A stretch of 64,000 nucleotides of DNA from Roseivirga sp. UBA6061 (GCA_002427745.1 DIYF01000008.1:51869-115868); one strand, 5' to 3'; shown: positions 40,154 through 49,480, numbered from the stretch's first letter. The notes: generated by a model from the letters alone, not told the origin. A program made the numbers and translations.

Positions 40154-42802
40154 TCAATCGTGCCTCAAAGACTCTGCGGGGCTGCTTCTTACAGTTTTTA
40201 TTGATATCAGACTAATGGTTGCCAATACCAGACCTGCCAGTAGTAGGGCACTGAATACAAACAGAAAGGGGTTGATTGCCTGCTGATAGGTAAAGTTTTC
40301 CAGCCATTGACTCATGAATATGTAGGACACCGGAACGGCCAAAAGCACAGCAATGCCGGATACAATCAGGTAGCGCGTATTGACCAGCCAGAGGATTTGC
40401 TTGACGGATGCACCCAGTATTTTACGAATACCAATCTCTTTCACGCGTTGCCTGATGGCAATGCTTACGATGCCTATGAGCCCTGCAATGGACAGGAATA
40501 TCGAGATAACTGTCAATACAGAAGTAAGCTTCAGCGTTCTCGATTCTTCATGGTAAAGCTCAGAGATGGTCGCATCGAGAAAACGATGATCAAACTGATC
40601 CTCCGGATAGATTTCGTTAAAGGAAGCTTTCATTTGAGGTATGGTGGTAGTCAGGTTCTGGCCGTTGACATTGGTGATGATATAATTGAAGTTTCTTGGG
40701 CTTACCATCATAATGAGGGGCTGAATAGGTACGTGAAGTGACTGGAAGTGGAAGTCTTTCACTACCCCTACAATCGTGCCTTTTACCAGGTTTTCATTAT
40801 CTACCCAGAACATCGCAGAGCCCACCGGATCGTCTGTGCCAAATGCCAGAGCAGCTTGTTCGTTGATCAGGAAAGAGAGCCCACTGGAATCCTGGGCAAA
40901 TTCCTGATTTAAGAACCTGCCACTTACCAGTTCGAGGCCCAGTACACGAGCTGCATCATCATCCAGGAACATTTCAGAGGCGTCCACTCTGTTGGCAGGG
41001 TCGCTTTCCAGATAGATGGGGTGTTGATTGAATTGGCCTCCGGGTACATTAGACACTGCCGCTACATCAATGACCCCGGGATATTGGCTAAAGGCTGTTT
41101 TTACCAGCTCCGATTTATTTTCGAAATCTTCCAGGTCTACGATCACCAGATTGTCCTGGTGAAAGCCGAGGTCTTTGTTTTTCAGAAAAGTGATCTGATT
41201 TTTGATAATCAGGCTGCCACTGATCATGATAATGGCTGCCACAAACTGAATGCCCAACAGTCCATTGCGGATAAACGCGCCCCCGAGCTTTTTAGGGTTC
41301 ATTCCTTTGAGAATCTGACCGGGGTTCAGGGCATTCAGGTAAAGAGCCGGGTAAACAGCTGCTAACAGGCCTGTAGCCGTTGCCACGCTGACCAGAAACA
41401 GGAGTGTGTTGGCGTTCCAGAGGTCCTGTGCCTGTACCATCCCACTTACCAGTTCATTAAAAGCTTGTTCGAGCAAGTATACTGCTCCAAATGCTATTAG
41501 GAGAGCCATATAGGCCGATATCAGCGACTCAAATACAAACTGACCCAGTAACTGACTCTTGTAGGCACCCAGTGTTTTCTTGACCCCTACCTCTTTCAGG
41601 CGCTCGGCAGAACGAGCGGTAGTGAGATTTACAAAGTTGATAATGGAGATAAGGAGAATAAAGAGCCCGGAAATACCATAGATCAGCAGATAAGTAAAGC
41701 TACTGTTACTTTCCAGTTCCCAACGGATGTTGGAGTGGAGGTGAATACTTTCGATCGGCTGTAGTTGAAAACCAATGGAGCGGTCAAGCAGATCGTCAAC
41801 GATGGCCCCTGTCCAGTCAAGGTAGCCCATTACCCACTCAGGAATTTTGCTGTCTAAGGCTGCTACGTCAGTTCTAGGCTTGACTTTAATATAATTGAAG
41901 TGGCCAAAGTCTGCCCATGACATCCAGGGGTCGTTAAAGCTGAAGGACTTCAGGGTAACATAGGAGATGATGAAGTTGAAATGAAAGTGAGATTCTTCCG
42001 GTACGTCCTCTACTACGCCTACCACTTCCAGCATATTGGTATTAGGCCCGAAAGAAAGTCTTTTACCAATCGGGGACTCATCCGGAAAGTAGCGATCCGC
42101 CATAGATTTGGCCATAACAATGCCATTAGGGGCTTTCAAAGCGGTTTTTTCGTTACCCTCCAGAAATTTGAATGTAAACACATCAAAGAAGGTGCTGTCG
42201 GCAAAGAAGCCATCGGGCTCTTCCAGACTGATATTGCTTTCTTCATTGGTGATCTGAATGGTCTGTCGGGTCAGACCGGGACCATAGATGGGAGAAAGGC
42301 TTACAGCTGCTTCAACTTCGGGAAAGTCAGATACCATGGCCTGAGCCATAGGATGAGGGGTACGTGTCTGAGGGTTTTCATTTATCCAGGCAATGCGGTA
42401 AATGTCTTCTGAACGCTCGTGAAAACTGTCGTAGGAAAGCTCTGATCGCAGGTGTAAGAAAATAAAGCTACAAACCACAAAGGCGAGAATGAGGCCCAGG
42501 AGATTGAAACCGGTATGCATTTTTTGACGCCACATATGACGCATAGCGAACTTGAAATAGCTCTTGTACATGATAATTGAGTTTGAGTGTTGACCGATAC
42601 CCCTTAAAGCAAAGGGGCGTAAGAAATGAAATGTGTGAAACCAATAACCAAGTCTCGCTTTCCAGAGCGGCTTTTCTTCACACAGTATTTGGTAATGTTC
42701 CCACAGATCACCTTCAATCTCCTCCAGCAAGTCATCTTTGCAGACAAATGCCAGAAGTTTTCGGGGTAATCGGGGAGGTTGGTATGTAGGTTTAAATTCC
42801 AC
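40154..42802 (-). CDS. MacB/FtsX-type ABC permease with N-terminal prefix (copy 4)
   Basis: An 882-residue paralogue forming its own unit with the second PadR gene, whose end it overlaps by 11 bases; it starts with GTG. The prefix PPRLPRKLLAFVCKDDLLEEI has drifted further than in copies 1-3. FtsX segments are LKEVGVKKTLGAYKSQLLGQF and VKEIGIRKILGASVKQILWLV, ending SPAESLRHD. The periplasmic halves are unlike those of copies 1-3, so this is an older duplication. No ATP-binding protein is encoded in the island, so the ATPase must come from elsewhere. Confidence 0.9.
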   Translation of the reverse strand: MEFKPTYQPPRLPRKLLAFVCKDDLLEEIEGDLWEHYQILCEEKPLWKARLGYWFHTFHFLRPFALRGIGQHSNSIIMYKSYFKFAMRHMWRQKMHTGFNLLGLILAFVVCSFIFLHLRSELSYDSFHERSEDIYRIAWINENPQTRTPHPMAQAMVSDFPEVEAAVSLSPIYGPGLTRQTIQITNEESNISLEEPDGFFADSTFFDVFTFKFLEGNEKTALKAPNGIVMAKSMADRYFPDESPIGKRLSFGPNTNMLEVVGVVEDVPEESHFHFNFIISYVTLKSFSFNDPWMSWADFGHFNYIKVKPRTDVAALDSKIPEWVMGYLDWTGAIVDDLLDRSIGFQLQPIESIHLHSNIRWELESNSSFTYLLIYGISGLFILLISIINFVNLTTARSAERLKEVGVKKTLGAYKSQLLGQFVFESLISAYMALLIAFGAVYLLEQAFNELVSGMVQAQDLWNANTLLFLVSVATATGLLAAVYPALYLNALNPGQILKGMNPKKLGGAFIRNGLLGIQFVAAIIMISGSLIIKNQITFLKNKDLGFHQDNLVIVDLEDFENKSELVKTAFSQYPGVIDVAAVSNVPGGQFNQHPIYLESDPANRVDASEMFLDDDAARVLGLELVSGRFLNQEFAQDSSGLSFLINEQAALAFGTDDPVGSAMFWVDNENLVKGTIVGVVKDFHFQSLHVPIQPLIMMVSPRNFNYIITNVNGQNLTTTIPQMKASFNEIYPEDQFDHRFLDATISELYHEESRTLKLTSVLTVISIFLSIAGLIGIVSIAIRQRVKEIGIRKILGASVKQILWLVNTRYLIVSGIAVLLAVPVSYIFMSQWLENFTYQQAINPFLFVFSALLLAGLVLATISLISIKTVRSSPAESLRHD

Positions 42803-43139
42803 TGAGATTGAGTCCTTTTAATGCCAGTTCAGGAATTTTATTAAAGAGGTTGTTGCGGAGTTCGTGATTCTTCTCCAGGGCCCTCTTGCCGGAATAGGTA
42901 ATCGTAAAGAGCCGCTTGCGTCTTCCTCCGCGCTCATGAGTGGCCTCATCCAGTCGCGATTCCAGAAAGCCTTTCTCCTGTAATCGACTCAGGGCAGAAT
43001 GCACGGCTCCGATAGCGACTTTGCGCTTGGTTTGGTTGATAATTTCTTCCCGAATGCTGAGACCGTAAGCATCAGGGTAGAGCACGCCCACGATGAGTAG
43101 CACGAGCTCTTCAAATTCTCCCAGTTGCGTTCCTTTCAT
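42792..43139 (-). CDS. PadR-family repressor (unit 2)
   Basis: A 115-residue winged-helix regulator, closely similar along its whole length to the unit 1 PadR (shared start MKGTQLGEFEELVLL, recognition helix GAVHSALSRLQEKGF, wing RGGRRKRLF). It overlaps permease copy 4. Two conserved elements lie directly upstream on both sides of a -7 promoter box, so it very likely represses itself. The two repressors may bind each other's sites, since the sites are nearly identical. Confidence 0.92.
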   Translation of the reverse strand: MKGTQLGEFEELVLLIVGVLYPDAYGLSIREEIINQTKRKVAIGAVHSALSRLQEKGFLESRLDEATHERGGRRKRLFTITYSGKRALEKNHELRNNLFNKIPELALKGLNLSGI

Positions 43140-43141
43140 AG

Positions 43142-43199
43142 ATCAAATTTCGTATTTGTAGAACAAAGGTAATCAAAATCTACAAATATGAAACTTGAT
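43142..43199 (-). promoter_or_regulatory. padR promoter flanked by two inverted PadR-type operators (unit 2)
   Basis: Two 21-base elements, 43142-43162 and 43179-43199, are inverted copies of each other with only two mismatches (CAAATACGAAATTTG and CAAATATGAAACTTG cores) and match the unit 1 element at 40060. Between them the minus strand has TACCTTTG (43164-43171), an exact Bacteroidota -7 box. Two bound dimers would cover the promoter from both sides. Confidence 0.72.
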
Positions 43200-43261
43200 T
43201 TTAGCTCCAGCCCGTAATAAGGTTGATTAGTCGACTGTAGAATGGTCTGTCCTGGCTGCTA

Positions 43262-43954
43262 TTATCCACTTATCAGCCTGTCAAAGTCTTTTTTATATAC
43301 TTTACCTATGGGCAAACGCTGATATGGTGGCATCAGCACCTCGTTTCCCTCAGTGCTGACGATATGTTGCAGGTTGACAAGATAAGATTTGTGTATTCTG
43401 ATGAGCCTGCCTGCAGACTCGCTTTCCATATCGGAAATGGTCTTTCTTATCACCAGCACACTTTCTTCCAGATAGACTTTTATGTAATTACCATATGCCT
43501 GAACGTAGCGGATTTCACTAAAAAGAACTTTATGTGTGAGGTTTTCTTCTTTCAGAAATATAAAGGGTGACTGCTCTTTCGTGGCCTGGTCGGCCTTTTC
43601 GCTAAGGGCTACCACTTTTTGTACGGCTTTCAGAAAGCGATCGAAAGGAACGGGCTTCATCAGGTAGTCCACTACCTCATAGTCATAGCTTTCGGCACCA
43701 TATTCAGCGTAGGCCGTGGTAATAATTACAGCCGGAGGGTTGCGCAAAGATTTCAACAGATCGATCCCGGTGAATTCAGGCATGTTAATATCCAGAAACA
43801 TCAGATCAATAGGGCCCTTGTTTAATTGATCAATAACCTCCAGGGCATTATCAATGGAGCCGGCCAGACTGAGCATAGGAGTTTTTAACACATACTTTTC
43901 CAGAATACTGCGTGCTATGGGCTCATCATCTACTATTAAGCAGTTCAGTGTCAT
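43262..43954 (-). CDS. LytTR response regulator (second pair)
   Basis: A 230-residue regulator: receiver domain (CLIVDDEPIARSILEKYV; phosphoacceptor in LMFLDINMPEFTG; DYLMKPVPFDRF) and a LytTR DNA-binding domain (KVLFSEIRYVQAYGNYIKVY to RLIRIHKSYLVNL). Its ATG overlaps the end of the kinase gene by 4 bases. It lies just upstream of PadR unit 2 on the same strand, so it may act on the permease island, but no LytTR binding site was recognised. Confidence 0.93.
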   Translation of the reverse strand: MTLNCLIVDDEPIARSILEKYVLKTPMLSLAGSIDNALEVIDQLNKGPIDLMFLDINMPEFTGIDLLKSLRNPPAVIITTAYAEYGAESYDYEVVDYLMKPVPFDRFLKAVQKVVALSEKADQATKEQSPFIFLKEENLTHKVLFSEIRYVQAYGNYIKVYLEESVLVIRKTISDMESESAGRLIRIHKSYLVNLQHIVSTEGNEVLMPPYQRLPIGKVYKKDFDRLISG

Positions 43955-44991
43955 AAGTCGAGCTCCAGTTTAACAAAAAACCTCGTATCCGTTGCCGATA
44001 CTTCCAGACTGTGCCTGCCTGGTAAGAGAAGCTCCAGTCTTCTCTTTACATTGGCAATACCCACACCAGAGCGTTCGGTCCGGGCCTTTTTCTTTACGCT
44101 GTTATCCACAGTAAACATGAGTCGCTTTTCCTGGATTTTCAGTTTGACATCAATATAGCTTTCATCGATTGTGGCGAATGAGCCATGTTTAAAGGCATTT
44201 TCTACAAAAGGAATCAGCAAAAACGGAGAAACAGCCATATTGTGCAAATCTTCTGATTTTGTAAAGTTTAGTTTGCATTTATCACCTAACCTCAATCTTT
44301 CCATGGCCATATAATCGTCCAAAAACTTTACTTCTTCTTCCAGGCTGATCTGACTTTTCTGTGAAGCGTAGATAAGGTAGCGGAGCAAAGAAGATAAGGT
44401 AAGCAGAGAATCTCCGGCCCTTTCTTTGTCTTCCATCAACAGGCCGTAAATGTTATTCAGGGAATTGAACAAAAAATGCGGATTGATCTGAGACTTCAGT
44501 GAGTCTAATTCGGCTTTGGCCTGTTTGGCTTCTATTTCTGCCAATTTGCTTTTGGCTTCAAGTCCCTCAAATAGAAAACGAAACCCGGTAGATACTACGA
44601 GAAAAGCGAGCAAAGACAACCGACCGGATATATAAGCGTCCGGGTCGTCATAGTATACGATTTCAGCTGCAAGGAATTCAATCAGCAGCCCGAACAGGAA
44701 AATGTTGGTCAATAAGGCCAGGACGTATAGTGCATACTTTTTCTTCCTGAACCACTTATCAAAGCTCAGTGAGTGTAGGTAGACTGCGGGGATGGAGGGC
44801 CCGAATACAGAAAGAACCACCAGGAAACTTTTTCCCGTTGGTTCTACCCTGCTAATGCCAAAGAAGAAGATTCCGGCAAAGAGGAGCCATCCTGTAATGT
44901 GGATCAGGGTTTTGTTTTTGGCAAGACCCGAAGTCCGTTGTGGAAACATGTACCAAAATACAGGTTTTATTGCTCTGGCTGGTGAATGCAT
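43951..44991 (-). CDS. LytS-type membrane histidine kinase (second pair)
   Basis: A 346-residue kinase with four membrane helices in the first 160 residues, a coiled coil (LAEIEAKQAKAELDSLKSQ), the phosphorylated histidine in INPHFLFNSLNNIYGLL, the N box LIPFVENAFKHGSF and the G box SGVGIANVKRRLELL. The ATG at 44991 is followed by another possible start 14 codons later. It is coupled to the response regulator by a 4-base overlap. Confidence 0.92.
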   Translation of the reverse strand: MHSPARAIKPVFWYMFPQRTSGLAKNKTLIHITGWLLFAGIFFFGISRVEPTGKSFLVVLSVFGPSIPAVYLHSLSFDKWFRKKKYALYVLALLTNIFLFGLLIEFLAAEIVYYDDPDAYISGRLSLLAFLVVSTGFRFLFEGLEAKSKLAEIEAKQAKAELDSLKSQINPHFLFNSLNNIYGLLMEDKERAGDSLLTLSSLLRYLIYASQKSQISLEEEVKFLDDYMAMERLRLGDKCKLNFTKSEDLHNMAVSPFLLIPFVENAFKHGSFATIDESYIDVKLKIQEKRLMFTVDNSVKKKARTERSGVGIANVKRRLELLLPGRHSLEVSATDTRFFVKLELDL

Positions 44992-45004
44992 ATTTTAATA
45001 CAGA

Positions 45005-46480
45005 CTAGCGATTGTTATAGGCTTCGATCACCCTTCTGAAAATACCATCTACGGCTACACCACCTGCATTGGCGGCCATAACCCAGGCCTTATTGCTTTC
45101 GGGCTCTATCATCATAAGGGCCAGGAAAGTACCTGCGCTACCGGCATGCTGATGTACCATCTTGCCCGACTCTGATTCCGTAACAAACCACCCTGCTGCA
45201 TAGCTGCGCCCTTCTTGAGGAGTGTGTAACCAGGTAAAAGTTTCTGAATTCAGAATACCATTTTCCCCTCTCAGACCTTTGAGGTGTGCCAGAGCAAAGC
45301 GAGCCAGGTCTTCCATCGATACATGTACATCTCCGGCAGGCTCTATATATGCTCCCAATTCATATTCATCCACCTTTTGAGCTGTGAGACTACTTAAAGC
45401 TCCGAAATGACCTGAGGGCTCTGATGGCCTTTCATTTGTCTTTGGCCAGTCGATACCTGCCGTTTTCATGCCAAGTGGATTAAATATGTATTCCTGCATT
45501 TGATCCCTCCAGGACATACCTGTGAGTTTCTCGCTTATGGCTCCCAGAATGGAATAACCCGCATTGGAATAGGCAAAGGACGCGCCCGGCTCAGAAATGG
45601 GCTCTTCATTCAATACCTGCTCTACAAAAGCAAGCCTCTGAGCTGTTGCATTTCCGGGCAAGGCCAGCAACCTGGCCTCTTCTTCATCTGTGACAGTGAG
45701 GTAAGCCGGTATCCCTGCTGTATGCTGTGTCAACTGCGTGATAGTCAAATCGTTATATACCGGAAGCATGGACATATCGGGAAAGATCTGGGACAGCGTA
45801 GAGCCGGGCTTTAGTTTTTTCTCCTGAATTAACCTGCCGATTAATGTAGCCGTCATGGACTTGGTGATGGAGCCAATATGAAAGCGGTCATCAATCATAA
45901 CAGCTTCAGAACCTCCCACTTCTCTTACTCCCGCTACGGCTGATTCTACCAGCTTTCCTTCTTCTATAATGGCCATGGAGATTCCGGGAATCTTATGCTG
46001 ATCGACTACATTTTGAAGAAGTCCGGTCAGGTCTTTCCAATCACCAAAACCCTCAGAGCCCTCTTCTGAAGGAGCTTGTGCCGGCTGTAGAGCAAAGCTT
46101 TCCAGCTTGTTCTCTTCCGTTTCGCTTAGGGTAAAAGTGGTTTCAAACCAGGTTTCTATAGACCCGGCATATACCAGGATACTGAGGCTCTTTTCTGTGT
46201 TAAGGGTGATTTTCTTTGTGGCCAGTCGTTTAATCATGCCCTTGATCTGCTTGTGTTGTGCCATGCGATCGTTTACAGACATGCGTTTCAGGGCATTTTC
46301 GGTCCTGTACTTAGCCGTAAACTCTCGCATCGGTTCATCATTTTCTGAATGGTAGGCGTTAAACCAGGCTTTGGCAATATTACCCACGGTGGTCTGAGGA
46401 AAGGTAAAGTCCTGGGCATAAGCCGGGGTACTGATCAGTAGCATGATAAGCAGGCTCTGGATGATGTTGTTCTTTTTCAT
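45005..46480 (-). CDS. Secreted serine hydrolase (beta-lactamase/PBP fold)
   Basis: A 491-residue protein from ATG at 46480, chosen because it begins a signal peptide (NNIIQSLLIMLLISTPAYAQ). Residues 25-125 form a small NTF2-like accessory domain. The class C beta-lactamase-like domain carries the S-x-x-K motif in HIGSITKSMTATLIG, Y-x-N in FAYSNAGYSILG, and HAG in VHQHAGSAGTF in place of KTG. Such proteins act as D-aminopeptidases, esterases or peptidases rather than antibiotic-degrading enzymes. A 21-bp palindrome lies 9 bases upstream of the ATG. Confidence 0.88.
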   Translation of the reverse strand: MKKNNIIQSLLIMLLISTPAYAQDFTFPQTTVGNIAKAWFNAYHSENDEPMREFTAKYRTENALKRMSVNDRMAQHKQIKGMIKRLATKKITLNTEKSLSILVYAGSIETWFETTFTLSETEENKLESFALQPAQAPSEEGSEGFGDWKDLTGLLQNVVDQHKIPGISMAIIEEGKLVESAVAGVREVGGSEAVMIDDRFHIGSITKSMTATLIGRLIQEKKLKPGSTLSQIFPDMSMLPVYNDLTITQLTQHTAGIPAYLTVTDEEEARLLALPGNATAQRLAFVEQVLNEEPISEPGASFAYSNAGYSILGAISEKLTGMSWRDQMQEYIFNPLGMKTAGIDWPKTNERPSEPSGHFGALSSLTAQKVDEYELGAYIEPAGDVHVSMEDLARFALAHLKGLRGENGILNSETFTWLHTPQEGRSYAAGWFVTESESGKMVHQHAGSAGTFLALMMIEPESNKAWVMAANAGGVAVDGIFRRVIEAYNNR

Positions 46481-46489
46481 TTTGACTGT

Positions 46490-46510
46490 TTTTTGAATCC
46501 GATTCAAAAA
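46490..46510. promoter_or_regulatory. 21-bp palindrome at the serine hydrolase start
   Basis: Perfect 10-bp arms TTTTTGAATC and GATTCAAAAA around one central C, ending 9 bases from the hydrolase ATG. Its symmetry and place suggest an operator for a dimeric repressor, or a 5'-UTR hairpin. No candidate regulator is adjacent. Confidence 0.6.
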
Positions 46511-46726
46511 TGAAGAGTGAAAAAGCCGGGCTGAATTTTAAGTGATATCCGTCTCGCATATGTGATGAACAGGCGATCTGATGTGACAAACATCCTTTTA
46601 AAAATTGCCTGGAATGACCCGGAAGGCCGGTTTTGAAAGTTTCTCAAAAAAATTTTCAAAAAAAGTAGGGACTCCCTCGAGCTATGCGGTGTAGGGGTAA
46701 ATGATTCATCATAAAAATCTAGAATA

Positions 46727-47854
46727 ATGAGAAAGTTGAAATTTTTGCCATCACTTTTAGCCATGATTGTGGCAGTAGGAATGCTATATTCCTGCGGTGA
46801 GGAAAGTGAAGTTGATCCCCTTCCGGATGATTCTGAATTGATTGCTGCGATTGCTTCTGCCGTTAACAGGCAGGATGTCAGCACAAATGCGCTGCCTTCC
46901 AATGCACTTACGCTGCTGGAAGACTCCATGACTTTTATTAGTAACTCTGTCCTGGCCCCTGAGCTGGGTTACGAAGTACGTACTATTGTGCAACGCGGAG
47001 CGGATGTAGGAGAAAGTACATCGGCTTACTTTACTTTGGATGGTCGTGAACTGATAACGCGAGATGCTTTCAGGGCTGGTGACCGCAGAATCAGAAACGG
47101 AAGAAGGGTTGGCAGAAGAGCCAGAGGTTTAAGAGATTGTTTTGACTTCGTTTTCCCTGTTTCGCTAACTATGCCTGACGAGAGTACCATTACGCTGGAA
47201 AGTGATGATGACTGGGCGCTTGTTAAGACCTGGTACGAGGCTAATCCGGATGCCGAAGGCCGGCCAACCTTTGTTTTTCCTTTTGAGGTGACTTTTGGTG
47301 ACGAAACCATCACTATCAATAATGAAGAAGAACTGGAAGATGCCAAGAGCAATTGCGAGGTAGACAGAAGAAGAGGCAGATGCTTTGATTTCGAGTTCCC
47401 GATTAGCTTTACCATGCCCGATGCTACTGAGATCACACTGGCCTCCAGAGACGACTGGAGCCTGATACATGCCTGGTATGAGGCCAACCCGGATGCTACA
47501 GAAAGACCCGACCTGGTATTCCCGGTAGATATTACTTACAGAAATGACAGTACCATTACGGTAAACAGTCAGGAAGAACTCGTTGCTGCCCGTGCTATCT
47601 GTGAGGTAGAAAGGTGTCGTGAACGCTGCTTTGAGCCTGTATTCCCGATTACTCTTATCATGCCTGACACTACGGAAATTGTCCTGACTTCCAGAGATGA
47701 CTGGCAGTTGATCAGGGACTGGTACGAAGCAAACCCTGATGAGGAAGATCGCCCGGCTATTGTATTCCCTATTGAAATTACCTTTGAGGATGGTAGTACA
47801 ATGATCATTAACAGTGAGGAAGAGTTGCAGGAAGCGAAAGCGAGTTGTGGATAG
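46727..47854 (+). CDS. Lipoprotein with three tandem 82-residue repeats
   Basis: A 375-residue lipoprotein (lipobox MLYSC, Cys23). A first region of about 110 residues contains an arginine-rich linker (RIRNGRRVGRRARGLR). Three repeats follow with first and last cysteines C138-C210, C219-C292 and C301-C374. Each has the pattern CFxxxFPxxxxMPDxxxIxL, then S-x-DDW, WYEANPD, RPxxVFP and a closing INSEEEL..A..C. Each Cys pair probably forms a disulphide in a small beta-rich domain. No family was recognised. It lies upstream of the ECF sigma/FecR/TonB receptor genes on the same strand, which suggests a surface or periplasmic partner of that system. Confidence 0.75.
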   Translation: MRKLKFLPSLLAMIVAVGMLYSCGEESEVDPLPDDSELIAAIASAVNRQDVSTNALPSNALTLLEDSMTFISNSVLAPELGYEVRTIVQRGADVGESTSAYFTLDGRELITRDAFRAGDRRIRNGRRVGRRARGLRDCFDFVFPVSLTMPDESTITLESDDDWALVKTWYEANPDAEGRPTFVFPFEVTFGDETITINNEEELEDAKSNCEVDRRRGRCFDFEFPISFTMPDATEITLASRDDWSLIHAWYEANPDATERPDLVFPVDITYRNDSTITVNSQEELVAARAICEVERCRERCFEPVFPITLIMPDTTEIVLTSRDDWQLIRDWYEANPDEEDRPAIVFPIEITFEDGSTMIINSEEELQEAKASCG

Positions 47855-47861
47855 AAAAAGG

Positions 47862-47909
47862 ATCAGGCCGGAGATGATACGTGGTATCTCTGGTAGTTGA
47901 TCGCCTGAT
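47862..47909 (+). promoter_or_regulatory. Stem-loop between the repeat lipoprotein and sigma factor genes
   Basis: Outer stem ATCAGGC / GCCTGAT enclosing an inner GAG-ATAC / GTAT-CTC stem with a bulge. There is no T-run. It ends 6 bases before the sigma factor ATG, so it may attenuate readthrough or translation of the sigma gene. Confidence 0.5.
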
Positions 47910-47914
47910 TGTAA

Positions 47915-48472
47915 ATGATTAACATTGTTTCAGTAGCCTGTGAGTCAATCTCCGGGCTATTGAAACATAACTCCCTCAACTTGACAAAAGAAGACTTCAA
48001 GAAGTGTTTTGACCTGTGGTTCGATGAGCTGAGGAGCTATATCACCTACCGGTGTTATGACCCTGAACTCGCCACAGACATTGTACAGGAGACCTTCGTA
48101 AAGGTTTGGGAGAAAGGAATAGAGTTTCAGGAAGGGCAGACAAAAGGACTGCTCTACAAGATTGCCAATCAGTTGTGGATTTCTCAATACCGGAAATCAC
48201 AAACTGAGCAGAAGTACAAGGCCACACTCAGCTTTAAGCAGGAGTGCAACAAGGCCGAAGAGCAACTCTACTATGAAGAGTTGAAAACGAAATATGATCA
48301 GGCACTGAAGAAGCTGCCCGATAAGAGACGAGTTGTTTTTCTGATGAGCCGGATGGATAATCTGACCTATCAGGAGATTGCCGAGAGACTGGATATTTCG
48401 GTAAAGGCGGTGGAAAAACGCATGACCCTGGCACTACAGGAACTAAGAAAAGGAGTAAAGGATGAAGGATAA
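47915..48472 (+). CDS. ECF sigma factor
   Basis: A 185-residue RNA polymerase sigma-70 factor of the ECF class. Region 2 reads YDPELATDIVQETFVKVW, and region 4 has the helix-turn-helix LTYQEIAERLDISVKAVEKRM. It overlaps the FecR-type anti-sigma gene by 11 bases, which is the usual coupling. It likely transcribes the downstream TonB receptor in response to receptor occupancy. Confidence 0.93.
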   Translation: MINIVSVACESISGLLKHNSLNLTKEDFKKCFDLWFDELRSYITYRCYDPELATDIVQETFVKVWEKGIEFQEGQTKGLLYKIANQLWISQYRKSQTEQKYKATLSFKQECNKAEEQLYYEELKTKYDQALKKLPDKRRVVFLMSRMDNLTYQEIAERLDISVKAVEKRMTLALQELRKGVKDEG

Positions 48473-49466
48473 AAAAGACAAAAGTGATTTGACCCCCGGT
48501 CATGAGCAGGAGCTCTTTTCCAATCTGGAGTTCACTTATTCCAGATCAAAAGAAGATGTGTGGGGCTCGCTGGAAGGTTTGCTCGGAGAAGATCCGGACG
48601 TAAAGAAGGAGGAATTAAAAGAAAAGGCTGAGGCAGATAAAGTATCCGATGATGGAGCTGAGATCATAGAACTGAATGCCTGGCAGCCGAGAGAAAAGCC
48701 TATAAAGAAGATTGCCGTCAATCGCACCTTTATGGCTGTAGCAGCTTCCCTGGCCCTGTTGCTTTGTGCGGGCTTGACGGCTCGCTTTTATACTACCACA
48801 GTACATGTAGCTCCGGGAGAGTTTACCAGCCATACCCTGCCAGATGGCTCGGAAGTACATTTAAATGCAGCTACCACCATCAAATATCATCCTTATTGGT
48901 GGAGGATGGACAGGGCCGTGAAACTCAATGGAGAGGCTTATTTTGTAGTAGCCAAAGGCAAGAAATTTACCGTAGATGCCGTTTTGGGAAGCACAGAAGT
49001 GCTGGGCACGGAGTTTAACGTGTATGCCAGAGGTGATAATTTTACGGTGCTGTGTGAGGAAGGAAAAGTGAGAGTAGTCAGCGAAATGGTAGTGGAAGGT
49101 ACTCAAAAAGAAGTAACGCTGACTCAGGGAGAAATGGCTGTGCTTGAACTGAATAAACTGGCGAAACAAGGAAGTAGTGAAGCAAAACTCACGTCACAGG
49201 GAATGGTTAGCCGGACAGAGATTTTATCCTGGAGGTCCGGCCAGTTTATCTACAATACCACTCCACTTTCAAAGGTATTTCAGGACCTGGAAAGACAGTA
49301 CAACATGACCATTGACCTTGCAAATGCTAAGATCGCAGAAGAACCTTACACCGGTGGTTTTTCGCGAAATACGGAGTTTGAACAAGTGCTCATAGTAGTG
49401 TGCGCAACAAGTGAACTGAGCTATGAAAAAACTGGCGAACGAACTTACCTTATCAAAAATCAATGA
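48462..49466 (+). CDS. FecR-type anti-sigma factor
   Basis: A 334-residue inner-membrane protein. A cytoplasmic acidic N-terminal region of about 85 residues is followed by one membrane helix (FMAVAASLALLLCAGLTARF), the FecR domain (APGEFTSHTLPDGSEVHLNA to KGKKFTVDAVLGSTEVLGTE) and a DUF4974-type C terminus (FIYNTTPLSKVFQDLERQYN), which contacts the STN domain of the receptor. It holds the sigma factor inactive until the receptor signals. The order sigma, anti-sigma, receptor is canonical. Confidence 0.92.
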   Translation: MKDKKDKSDLTPGHEQELFSNLEFTYSRSKEDVWGSLEGLLGEDPDVKKEELKEKAEADKVSDDGAEIIELNAWQPREKPIKKIAVNRTFMAVAASLALLLCAGLTARFYTTTVHVAPGEFTSHTLPDGSEVHLNAATTIKYHPYWWRMDRAVKLNGEAYFVVAKGKKFTVDAVLGSTEVLGTEFNVYARGDNFTVLCEEGKVRVVSEMVVEGTQKEVTLTQGEMAVLELNKLAKQGSSEAKLTSQGMVSRTEILSWRSGQFIYNTTPLSKVFQDLERQYNMTIDLANAKIAEEPYTGGFSRNTEFEQVLIVVCATSELSYEKTGERTYLIKNQ

Positions 49467-49480
49467 TTTGATCTGACCAC

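Noticed and set aside
46727..47854. CRISPR-like or DNA-level tandem repeat
   Set aside because: The periodicity is at the protein level (82 residues) with many silent differences; no short direct DNA repeats with spacers are present.
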